DNA of 64,000 bases, from contig JAPTJF010000294.1 in NCBI GenBank assembly GCA_029339195.1, positions 1 through 64,000 of the forward strand, read 5' to 3'. The notes under the pieces are model-generated. The model had not been told where the DNA came from, ran no database searches, and saw only the letters and a program-made list of their open reading frames with translations. The position numbers and the translations under genes were made by a program. This document shows, in pieces, positions 33,701-43,851 of the stretch (positions are counted from its first letter, which is position 1; each line of letters begins with the position of its first letter). This DNA is from Micractinium sp. NFX-FRZ (Eukaryota; Chlorophyta; Trebouxiophyceae; Chlorellales; Chlorellaceae).

Positions 33701-36064
33701 CAGCCACACCTGCAGGGCGTTAAATGTGAATGACGGACTGATTGAATGAATCATGCATTGTTTATTTATTTAGTGATTGGGTGACCTCCATGCCGTCCAG
33801 CCACACCTGGTGCAGGGGGCCACAAACACGGGGGGGAAGAGGGACGGCAGCAGCATAGGCATCAGGGGAGGGGTGAGCCAGTGCCGGGCACACGCCGGCT
33901 GAAGCTGCTCTGTATGTGTGCTTGCTGTGTGACCAATTCCAAGTGGGTGAAGAATCAGCGGAGGGGCCGAGTTCGGCGTCCAGGCGAGCAGCGGCGAAGG
34001 CGGCAGGGCGCAAAGGGCTGCAGGGCGCAGGCAGCTCGCCTGGCGGAGAAGCGGAAGCAGCGACTCCCCTTCCAAACACCTGCCCCTCCCTGCCCGCTCA
34101 ACTCCCAGCCCAGCCCCCAGGCCCCCAGTCCATCCCCCATGACAGGGGGGCTCCCTCTTGTCCCCCACCAGCCTCACGTCTATGAACCAGGACCCTTTTG
34201 CTGCCCATCCCAACTCCCCTTCAACAGCAGCACCCCAGCCCAGGAACCCTCAGCCCTGCTCCCCCCACTCCACCCACCCTCCCCCACCCAGCTCCCACCC
34301 CTCACGCCCTGCCCGCCCTGCCCGCTCACCTCCCAGCCCAGCCCCCAGGCCCCCAGCACCGGGCTCTCCCAGTTGTCTTCCACAAAGCGGATGTCGTGCG
34401 CCCGCGTGTCGATGCCCAGAGCCTCCAGGGAGCCCAGGTACAGCTCCTGAGGGTTGCCCGGGTCCGGCTTCAGGATGACCTGCAGGGGACGGCATAAGGC
34501 GGGGGGGTGTGGGGGAAGGAAGGAGCCCAATGGTGGCTTGGCAGTTTGCCCAGGGGGGTGCCCGGGTCCGGCTTCGGGATGACCTGTGGTGGACCAAGGC
34601 ATATGGGGGATGGAAGGGGGGCCGGTCGCCAAGAGGCAGGTGCTGCAAGGCTGGGCAGGGCAGGAGGGGGCCGCCAGGCGGTCCTAGCCGTGCTGCTGTC
34701 CGCCCGCCCATCGCAGCGCCACCCCTGCGCCCCTTCCCACAACCCCAACTCCCACAACCCAATATGCCTGGAACATGGTCTCAGTGCTGCACGCGGTCGG
34801 CTTTCCCGCCGTACCATGATAACCTCCCCCACTTACTGTACTCCCACAACAGTACAGACACAAGGCAGCAGCCGCACCTGGAACTGGGTGTGGCGCTGCA
34901 CGCGGTTGGGGTTGTCGCCGTAGCGCGAGTCGTCGGGGCGGATGGAGGGCTCTGCGTAGGCCACGTTCCATGGCTCGGGGCCCAGCACCCGCAGGAAGGT
35001 GGCGGGGTTCATGGTGCCAGCACCCACCTGCGGGAGGATGTGCAGGCAGGGCAGGGAGGAGCAGAGGAGGTGCACAGGGTGAGGGGAGGAAAGGGGGGCC
35101 AAGGGGGGTGCTGGAAGGTGGCGGGGTGCATGGAGCCCGCGCCCACGCCCACCGCGGGAGGCGAGGAGGGGCAGAGGAGGTCGGGAGGGATAGCACAGCA
35201 TGGGAAGGTAGGGATGTGGGTGTATGGGGAGCAGGAGGCGGTACATGGGTGACCAGAGGGAGCGGAAGATGGGAGGCATAGGACGCGCATGCGAGTTGCA
35301 CGGCCGGTGTACACTGCGTGAACAGAGCAGCTGCTGCTATGCTAAGCAGCCACCCGCTGCTCAGCACGCAGCAACACATCTGGTCAATGGGGCTGCTGCC
35401 AAGGAAGGTGGCTGGCAGCCGGCTGCTGCACACAGGGCGGGCTGACAGGGTACCAGGCACAGCGGCATGGTCCAGCTGCAATTCAGTGCCTACCATTGAG
35501 TTGCCTGTGCCGCAAAATATTGATGCAATGCAGCTGCTCAGCGGCACTCATTGTCACGAGTGCTTTGTGCCACAGCACTGCCCGCCCGCCCGCCAACTGC
35601 ACACGGCCAACTTGCCCACAGCCAGTGTAGCTAAGAAGCAGCACAATTTGTCCCTGCAATTCGTGCACACCCTGCCCTATGCCTACCTCGGTGTTGTGGG
35701 GCAGCCAGAGCGCGCACCCCACGCCGGCCCAGTACTCTTGCAGGCGGGCAATGGCCTCCTGAAAGCTGGGCGCCCCCGCCGCCGCTGCCGCTGCCTGCGC
35801 CGCGCCATTTGCGGGCTGTGATGCGCTGTCGGCCGCCTCCACAGGCGATGAGGCCTGGGAAACCGCCCGGGTGGTGGTGCCCAAAGGCCGGGCGGGGGTG
35901 GCGAGCAGGTGGGGCAGAGGGCAGGCTGCGGGCAGCGCCCGGAGCGTCTTGGAGCCACCCAGAAGGCGATGCAGGGGGAGCTGCGAGGCCACGGCGCGCC
36001 TGGCCAGCGCCAGCCCCCCTCGCAGAGCCGTCTGCATGTGGGGCGCGGTGCTGCACTGCTGCAT
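24744..36064 (-). CDS. EDD1: Glycine--tRNA ligase, bacterial type, fused alpha and beta, organellar
   Basis: Charges organellar tRNA-Gly with glycine. The start at 36064 (or the in-frame ATG at 36037) opens an Arg/Ala/Ser-rich transit peptide. Then comes the alpha-subunit catalytic core: [77 protein letters not shown] and [15 protein letters not shown]. After a Pro/Ala linker the beta subunit begins with [15 protein letters not shown]. It continues through [26 protein letters not shown] and [14 protein letters not shown], ending with [13 protein letters not shown] and AELPGF. The chain has about 29 short exons; the last is 24833-24744. Bacteria make the two parts separately, whereas plants and algae fuse them and usually send the enzyme to both chloroplast and mitochondrion. 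At least seven introns hold copies of their neighbouring exon edges. The start diverges from the SRCR gene. Confidence 0.93.
24979..25163 (-). repeat. Donor-side splice echo ([14 protein letters not shown] exon)
   Basis: The exon end at 25106-25163 is copied at 24979-25024 in the downstream intron. Shared strings are cacatca, tcaaagt and cagcggc-tgatgagc, with small indels. Confidence 0.8.
27521..27640 (-). repeat. Donor-side splice echo (VSVADK exon)
   Basis: True exon end 27610-27638 and copy 27521-27549 agree at 26 of 29 bases. Both read through VADK into a GTGAG or GTGGG donor, so the copy keeps a usable donor. Confidence 0.85.
28170..28334 (-). repeat. Donor-side splice echo ([11 protein letters not shown] exon)
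   Basis: True exon end 28291-28334 and copy 28170-28213 are almost identical over 44 bases and both keep the GTGAGC donor. A weaker partial third copy lies at about 28225-28258. Confidence 0.9.
33681..33819 (-). repeat. Acceptor-side splice echo ([10 protein letters not shown] exon)
   Basis: The first 32 bases of the exon (33681-33712) recur exactly at 33778-33809 in the upstream intron, 97 bases away, with a CAG before each. The copy then runs into in-frame stop-rich AT sequence. Confidence 0.92.
34452..34592 (-). repeat. Acceptor-side splice echo ([10 protein letters not shown] exon)
   Basis: The exon start at 34452-34486 recurs at 34557-34590 in the upstream intron with few changes; the copy would read [10 protein letters not shown]. 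Confidence 0.88.
34766..34925 (-). repeat. Donor-side splice echo ([12 protein letters not shown] exon)
   Basis: The exon end at 34874-34925 is copied, more diverged, at 34766-34814 in the downstream intron. Shared strings are cctggaac and gctgcacgcggt. Confidence 0.7.
34996..35160 (-). repeat. Acceptor-side splice echo ([11 protein letters not shown] exon)
   Basis: The exon start and acceptor at 34996-35037 recur at 35115-35160 upstream in the intron; the copy would read [10 protein letters not shown]. Confidence 0.88.
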
Positions 36065-37279
36065 GCGCGTAAAAGTGCTCCGTGCAGTTCGGAGCAAACG
36101 ATGATCGGATGCCGGCCACAATGCACGTGTGCCCATCCCTCGGGCAGGTGGCGGCGGCGCCAGCCTGGCGGCGGATAGGAACGCCGGCTGCCGCTCAACA
36201 TGAGTGTCATTCTGTGCCTTGCTGTGCGGATGAGCATGCATTCTTCTGACTTCAAACATGACACCACAGTGTGTCCACTGCTCTGTCACACTCCTATAGC
36301 CCACACACAGTGTGCCGGGTCTGCCACCGCAGGGAGGTGCGGCCGAGGGGCCGCCCAGGAGGCGGCATGCGTCCTGTGGATGGAGCACCATTTTGGCCGT
36401 GCAGGCAACTACTGCTTGCAATGTTCTAGGCACGCCCAACTACATGTAGCATGGGAAGATGTGGAGCGGCAGGGTTGGAGTATGCAGAGTGGTGTTGAGG
36501 CTGCCGTGTTCCTGGAGTGGCGGCTGTCCACACTTGTGGAATGCATGCCCTTGGGGGCGGCATGTGTGATCTGTTTGGAGCTGCGCAGCGCCTGCGATGA
36601 CCACGCAGTTGGCGCCACAGTGAGACTGCACGCTCTGCACTGCACGCACTGCTCAGTCGGGTTTCAAGACGTTGGAGCCGGCTTGTCATGCGTCATCCCC
36701 CAGCATCTGTCAACCATGACGCAGTGACGCAGCTACAATCGAGGCGAGCATGATTGAGGTGGTCCTGCAGACAGGGCAGGAGGCGGACTTTGTGAATCAA
36801 CGCAAGGCAGATGGGTACCGCAGTAGTGGCGGCTGACGGAATTCCAAGAAGAAAGGGAGCCTGTGCGTTGGGAAGGACATCCCCTTGGGGCGGGCATCTC
36901 AGGAGGTGCAGGATTAGTTCCCACTTCCCTGCATATCTGCTGATGTCAACAACACCCACACTGATGAGTGCATGGGTCATCAATGGAGGAAGGCTGGACT
37001 GAGTTTTTGAAGCATGCCCATGCACTGCGCGGTGTGCACAGCTGCACGGCAGGATACCATGCAGGGCAGTCCTGGGGAAGTTGCCCTGGCAGCGCGTTGT
37101 CTTTCCAAGCGTGCATTTCGTGTTTCGACTTCCTGTTGCTGTGATTGAGAACAGGCTAGCATTCCTTGGCCCTGCACGCCCTCTCAGAGTGTGGCCCAGA
37201 GCGGGCACTCCCGTCAGCGAGCAAGCGAGTCCACTAAACCCGCCAAACCCAAGCCTTTGAGCATCGAAGGACCGCAAAA
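36065..37279. other. Divergent intergenic region
   Basis: Lies between the starts of glycyl-tRNA synthetase (minus) and the SRCR gene (plus), so it probably carries both promoters. The plus-strand frame 36200-36727 is open for 175 codons but has no motif, no GC-rich third positions and no splice partners, so I do not call it. Confidence 0.5.
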
Positions 37280-40200
37280 ATGCGGTGGCTGGCGCTCCTG
37301 CAAGCAACTCTGGCGCTGGGAGCGCTCTTCGCGCCAGGTGCGACCGCCCGCTCCGGAACCCTACCGCGGCTTCCCCCAGAATGCGTGAATCCGCGTATGG
37401 AGCCACCGGGCGCACCTGCGGACCAGCACACCCGCGGCCACCACTGGTGCCGCCCTGCCGCCGGCGGCGATGGGCATAGCGCGCCCAGCGCCCTCCCGCT
37501 GCACAGGCGTTGTCGCCGCTGCACAGGCGTTGTTGTCACCAACCAAGAGCGCCTGCCTCGATGCACTCCCTGCCCCCCTGACCAGGTGCTGCGGCATCTG
37601 ATGCGGACTGCGCTGGCATGACGACGCCGCCTGACTGCATGGTGCTGCCGGGCGCTGAGCAGCAGACCTGCAGCGCGTCGTGTGCCGCCTGGGTGGCCTC
37701 CACCGTCCAGGCCGACTGCTGGCAGTCTATTGTGGACATGGCCGGTAGCATGGGATTAGGTGGCGGCTTGTGAGTGATGTTTTGAGTGCTGGGTCATAAG
37801 GGCGCTGGACTTGGGGGCTGTGCCTGCCTGCCCCGGGGGCATCTGCCTTGCTGCCTGCCTGGCAGTTCGTGCCACAGTGCGTCCTGCCCTGCCTGCCTGC
37901 CAACCACAGCCTTTGACCAGGTGCGCGCCACCCACCTCCCACCTTGCTCTGCCCTCTTGCAGTGAGGCCTTGAAGGTTGCCTGCGAGCAGGGCAGCCAGT
38001 CTCCGGGCCCGGCTTCCTCCCCTGTGCCCTCCTCGCCAACACCCAGCCCCAGCCCCACGCCCAGCCCAACTCGCAGCCCCAGCCCCAGCCCTACGCCTAC
38101 GTCCAGCCCAAGTCCCAGCCCCAACCCCACGCCAAGCCCCAGCCCGACCCCAAGCCCAGTCCCCAGCCCTCCCCCCTCTTCCCCCTCCCACCCCGGTGAG
38201 CTGTCAGGCTGTGGTGTTCGTCGGCTGCACAAGGGAGGGAGGAGTTGTGGGCTGGGTCACGGCATGCAGGGAGAGATGTCCAGCAGCCTCATGTAGTGCA
38301 CTGCGCAGCGCTGCGCAACGACTCCACTCAGTCAGCTTGCGGCGCCCTCGAGCCATGTGGAGCCATGCATGCACACACTGTCATGCTGTGCACGCTGGGC
38401 GCAAGCTCGTGCTCTCGCTTGCTCAGGCACTGCCGTCCCCCCTACCTTGATGTGCCCCCAACCTGCGCGCGTGTGCCGGGCGCAGGCGTGGTGCTGACGT
38501 CCCGCGACGGCACCGGCCCGCAGTACAACGGCACCAGCAGCATCGTCAAGCTTGTGCCAGTGGGCATCGATGCCCCCTTTGGAATGTATGCCGCGGGCGG
38601 GGCGTTGTATGCCCTGGATGCCGCCGGCACCTGGGGCGCCGTGTGCGCCAGCGAGGACGGCGACAGCGAGGCGGTTGCGCTGGCGGTGTGCCGAGCGCTC
38701 GGGTGGAGCGGCCGCGCATCGGTGGAAACCCTGCCCCACTGTTGGAGCACCATTATGGGGGAGGACTGTGCGGAGGAGGTTGGCAATCTGACAGTCGCCT
38801 GGACCAGCTTCTCCTGCCTGGGGTCGGAGAGCGCCGCCGCCGCCTGCAGCCACCAGGATGCCAACTGGGCGGCCTGGTGCAACTGCAACGGCACCATCAA
38901 GGAGGTGTGCGCCAGCGGCAAGGGCCTGAGGGTCAAGTGCCGCGAGGAGCCAGGTGGGCGCTGCCGCTGCCGCTGCCGCCCAGGCGTCCTGGCATCCCAC
39001 CTCTGGCAGTGAAGAGTGCTGGTGCATGCCTGCCTTGCTGGCTCGTCAAGCTGCCTGCCCGCCTGCCCGCAAGCGTGATGGCATGCCTACTGGCCTGCCC
39101 GCCTGCCCGCCTGCCTGCCCGCCCACTTGCCTGCCCGCCTGCCCGCCTTCCAACCCACTCAACCCTCCTCCCTGCGCCAACTGAGCTATGCTGCAGGCGA
39201 GGCGGGCGATGTGCAGCTTGCCGCTTCTAGCGCCTTCTCTGGCGCCACCAACTCCACTGGCCCTCTGGAGGTCTTTTTCGACGGCTTCTGGCAGCGCATT
39301 GCTGGCTCAAGAGACGGAGGCAGCGGCTTGACAGCCAGGAGCGCCTGTGAGGAAGGGGTGTGGCCGCTGGAGCTGCAGTAGCGGCGGCATTGGCAGCAGC
39401 AACCGCAGAAGCCGCAGAAGCAGCGGCAGCAGCAGCAGTATCCCCGGGTGCCATGCGAAGGAAGGGAGGGTGGAGAGGGAGGAGAGGGGGAGACAAAAAT
39501 GGGGGAAGAGAGGAGGGCAGCAGGGGAGGCAAGCATGCATTCGTCTACATCTTATGGTAACAGCCACCCTCCCGTGCCACCTGCCTCCCTGCCTGTGCGG
39601 CCCCCCAGTGGTGGCGTGCCGCCAGATGGGCTACAGCTCGGGCGAAGCCGCCAGCTGGAGCACCGACGGCGCCGGCACGATCACCAACCTCACCTGCTCG
39701 GGCAACGAGACTTCCCTGGAGGAGTGCCCCTTCGACTTCCTGCCTGCCAAGCTCATGGCCTCTCCGTATGCCGCGGGCGTGAAGTGCATCAACGACACGG
39801 GTGAGCACGCTTGGGACAGGTCAATTCTAAGAGGTCTCTTGGGGGAGAGAGGGCGGGGGCAGCTATGCGGCAGGGATTGGCACCTCTGTGAACTGGAGAT
39901 ATCTCCAGCTGGGGTGGGTTGTGCGCTGCAGTTTCAACAATGGGCTAGTTTGGCTCACGGCGCATGCATGGCAGCCATGGTGGCAGGCTGCCTGCCTGCC
40001 CGCCTGTCTTCCTGCCTGGGTACCTGCCTGCCCGCCTGCCCGCCTGTCTGCGTCGCCAGTACCTCCCCAGTGGCTCATCAAGCCAGCACGTTGCGCCTTG
40101 TCGGTTTGCCCCCTGCAGCTGCCGTGCCCGAGGATGGCAGCGTGAGGATTGAGGACTGCAGTGAGGGCGCGGTGCAGGTGGCTGTGAGCGGCGCCTGGGG

Positions 40201-42981
40201 GGGCATCTGCATCGATACATCCGAGTCGCTTTGGGAGCAAAACCAGCGCAACGCTTGGGTACGACAAAGTGCACAGCAACACCTCTAAAAGAACGCTCAG
40301 CTGGTGGGGTGTGCTGCAAGCTGCCGCCCACCTGCCCCCAGCCATGAGTCCGGCTGGTTGGCCCGGCTGGCAGGCCCAGCGGGCGGGCAGGCAGGCAGGC
40401 AGGCAGCAGGTGGGCCAGCCTGCCAGCGGCTCCCCGGGTGCACCTGGCGGGAAGCGCAATGAGGTGTGCCGCCCAAACTGCTGCAAGGCGGCCAAAGAGA
40501 AGCAGCATCCACCTCTCACCCCAGCTCCTCCTCCTGCTTTTTTACTGCCCGCAGGTGGCGTGCAACCAGTCGGGCATTCCCACAGCGGACGCCACCTTTG
40601 GGTCGAGCACAGAGACTCCTGCCAGCAGCACCCCTCTGTGGATCGAGGCGCTGGCCTGCCAGGGCGGGGAGGCATCCATCGCAGACTGCCCCCACGAGCC
40701 TCTCGACCCCAGCGTGGCTTCCTGCAGCGTGCTAACAGTCAGATGCACCCCGACCGGTAAGCGCTGCGGCGCTGGGGCTGCCGCCGCTGGCACCACATGC
40801 TTGCATGGCGTTGCTGGCTGCCAGGCACATACGTTGCCCCCCCGTGCCCCTCTGTTTCCGCGGCTGCGCAGACTGTAGCCTTAGCACCTGTTCAGATCTG
40901 ACACATCAAGGTGGGGTCTGTAGCCCACCCCAGCCCCCACGCAACACCCGCCCCTCCTCCCGCTCTCCCTCCACTGCAGATGGCTTCAACTTGACGCAAG
41001 CTTGCCCCGGTCCGTGCGATGTGCAAAAGGACGGCACGGTCCCCTGCTCCACGCCGCCACCCTGCCAGACCCTGCCTGGCACGTGCAGCAGCTTTGATGG
41101 GCAAGCGACGTGCACGTATGGGAATGCTGCCGCCGGCCAGCCCTGCCCCGGCGGCTTCTGCAACACTGCCGGGGAGTGCGTGGTGGCTGGCGCCAACAGC
41201 AGCGCGCCTGCAGGTGCGGGCACTTCCGTGGGGTGCTGGACAGGACGGGCCCTGGGAGGACTGCTGTGCAGGCAAACGGCACGGGCAGCAGCCTTCCCAC
41301 ACCTTTGTCACTTGCTCCCTTGGGACCACGAGCCTGCAAGCACTGCTTTGCTGGGCCTTGCGCTCCCCCAGGGAGCAACCAGGTGATGTGCCGCCCTTCT
41401 GAAGCAGCTCACCACCCGCTGTTGCGCCCTCCTGCCCTGCCATTGCCCCGTCACCCTGCTGCTGCGTGCAGCGTGCATTATCACCAAAGCGTCTGCCTCC
41501 GACTATGGTGGTTTCGACAGCGCCTTTTCTGTGGATTTCCCAGAGGGCACTAGCGGTTACGTTGCGTGGGTGGAGGACAAGGTGGGTGGAGGGAGTTGTT
41601 TAGAGTACGGGTGCCGTGGCTGTGCAGGGTGCCATTGGGACAGCGGTGCCGGCGTGCGGGTAGGGTGGGGTGGGGGTGGCCGTGCTCGAGGGCGCGGCGT
41701 GGGTGTGGGCGGAGGTACAGCGCAACTGTGCTGGCATGCCCGGCACACTGCTTGTTCGAGCTTGCCGCCGCGCCTGTTCCCCTCCCTTCCTGCCCGCCGA
41801 CGTGCTGCCGTCCTGCCTGCCCCCCTCCCCCCCTTGCCCTGCAGGCCTGCTGCAACGACACAGCGTTCATGCCGGCCTTCACGGCTGGCTGGGCCGAGGT
41901 GACAGGAAAGGGCCAGGGAGCTAACCCAGCCTGGTCACAGTGCGACCTCACCGACACGCCACAATTCCAGGACATGCTGAGGCTGGAATGCGCCGGAAGC
42001 ACGGAATGGATGGACCAGCTGAAGGCGGCTGTCAAGGCGCCCAACGCCACCTGCCCCGACAACTACGCCACTGCACTTGGCAAGGTGGGGTGCCCCTTGG
42101 CTTGGGTGGCCTGCCTGCTGTGCGTGCCTGCAGTGCGTTGCTCTGCCATGTCAGAGCTCAGGCTGAGTCCTACCCGTGCGTGCGGGATCGATGCAAACGC
42201 CGTGCCAGTGGCAGCACTGGCAGTGGCGTTGGCAGCGGCGCCGATTCTGGCTGGAGGGGCAGAACGCTGTGCGGCCTTGTGCTTCCGTGGCACCCTCAGC
42301 TGCTGGCGCTGGAGCTGTACTCTGCGTGCCGCCCGCTGCGTGCCGCCCGCTGTTGCCCATGCGCTGCTGCCTCCCACCTGCTGCTGCCAGCATGGCACAT
42401 GCGATCCATTCCACGCCCCGCTTGCATGGTGCAGGTCACGCCTGGCTGCCGGTCGGCCTTGGCGTCGTGGAAGACACCAGAGGGGAAGGACCTGCCTTGG
42501 TACAAAAACCTCTTCCAGTCGTGTGGCGTCACCTTCGCTGCGCCAGGTGGGCACTTCTGTGTCTCGGACAGGTTGCGTTGCATGGCAGGCCAGCTGGATG
42601 CCTGGTGAAATGAACGGCCCATTGAAGGAGCCGTGGACATGTTACGGCAGGCATGCAGCTTGGCAGCTTGGCAGGTTTTGTCCACACGCACGCCTCTTCC
42701 CGCCGCTGCCCCTGCTCTCCACTGTGCTATGCAGCGAACACGACCACAAGTGCTTAGTGCGCCCTGACCGGACCTGGCCTCTGTTCCGCATCGACAGCGG
42801 CCAGGCAAACGGTAGCACCTGCGGCGGGTGCAGCCTCGCCGCTTGTTGTTTCTGGGTGCCTGCAGGACGTAGACATCCTCTCCACGTCAGCGCGGCAGTG
42901 CAGCTGCAGGGCAGGCTCATTGCTGGGCAGATGCGGTGTGCTGGAGTGACCCTGCAGATGCACAGGCTTGCGACAGGCTGA
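37280..42981 (+). CDS. Secreted scavenger-receptor Cys-rich (SRCR) domain protein
   Basis: Starts at 37280 with a signal peptide ([19 protein letters not shown]). A short Cys-rich module ([13 protein letters not shown]) follows. Then a Pro/Ser linker of PSP and PTP repeats near 38030-38185, like hydroxyproline-rich wall glycoproteins of green algae. Three SRCR domains come next: about 38490-38950 ([25 protein letters not shown]), 39200-39800 ([21 protein letters not shown]) and 40120-40755 ([30 protein letters not shown]). An EGF-like Cys-rich part ([15 protein letters not shown]) follows, then two further extracellular modules ending near CGVTFAAP (42545). SRCR domains bind ligands in animals and are common in green algae but absent from land plants. 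The last exons after 42550 do not join cleanly, so the 3' end is uncertain. Many N-glycosylation sites (NGT, NLT, NET) fit secretion. Confidence 0.78.
38030..38185 (+). repeat. Pro/Ser/Thr-rich coding repeat (PSPSPTPSP type)
   Basis: Imperfect repeats of ccagccc and cccacgcc encode alternating Pro with Ser or Thr. This is the extended linker between the N-terminal module and the first SRCR domain, and probably a hydroxylated, glycosylated rod. Confidence 0.85.
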
Positions 42982-43094
42982 GCACCTCGAAATGCTCCTG
43001 CTGCCCCTGCCGCTGGCCGGACCCGTTATCACCGCAAGAGCAACCAGCGCGATGCTGCACTCTAATCCCCCCAAGCCACCCGTTCGATTTTCTT

Positions 43095-43372
43095 GTTACA
43101 CGCCTCCACCCCTCATCCTCTCTTCTTGCCTCCACGCCCACCATTCATCCCTTTTCTCGCTGTGCTACACCCACGTGGGTGCATCCCTCTTCTCTTATCT
43201 TGCTCCGCGACACCCGGCGCCTCTTCCCTTTCGTTGGTCCAATACCCCATCCCTCCTCTTTTGTTTTTTAGTTTTGCTCCGTGACGCCAATCCCCCTTCC
43301 CTGTTGTGGCTCGCAACACCGACCTATTCTCCTGTTGTTGCACCCCCGACACCCACCCCTCTTTGCTTTTCA
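43095..43372. repeat. Degenerate pyrimidine-rich tandem repeat
   Basis: About six or seven diverged copies of a phrase like ttgctccgcgacaccc are spaced 25-70 bases apart in a C/T-rich stretch (for example near 43200, 43270, 43305 and 43335). It lies after the SRCR gene and before the MLLE gene. Coding value is doubtful. Confidence 0.45.
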
Positions 43373-43851
43373 GCTAGCACTGGCACTGGCGACCGCAGGC
43401 TCCGCCCTCAGGAGGAGATTGCAATGGGAGGCACCCCAGCCTTGCACGATTCCCGACACTCAGGCAGAATCTCTGGGTGAGCCAGGCATTTGCGGCTGTT
43501 GACCAGCTGCAGCCAGGAGGCTGCAGCGCAAGCTTGGGTGATCGCCTCCGTTTGAACTTGGCGCCAGCCGGCAGCAGCTCCGCGCAGCACCCACACCATG
43601 GCGCATTCTGCATCCTGCCATCATGGCCACCTGAGCTTGTAACTGTTTATTTGACTTGACAGTGTACACGGTGACCTTTGGAGGAGCATCAGTGTGGGTG
43701 CAGCGTGCAGCGCCCACTGCGACAGGCGGGCGGGTGATGTGGCGGCGGCGCAGATATTGGCCAGCCTCGGTTCAACTGCATTTGGACGCCCTATAATCCC
43801 TCGGTGACTACTGAAGGCTTCCCTCTACGCACTGGCTTGCCGAGGGACACC
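43373..43851. other. Intergenic or 5' region of the MLLE gene
   Basis: No exon recognised. A TGTAA (about 43639), the poly(A) signal type of green algae, is followed by AT-rich sequence and could mark the end of the SRCR transcript. Confidence 0.35.

Noticed and set aside
36200..36727. 175-codon plus-strand frame in the divergent spacer
   Set aside because: No motif, atypical codon choice and no splice partners; most likely promoter sequence.
42734..42981. Extra 3' exons for the SRCR gene ([13 protein letters not shown] and a Cys-rich tail)
   Set aside because: The frame needs an incoming phase that the preceding donor at about 42546 does not supply, so I left the 3' end uncertain instead of claiming these exons.
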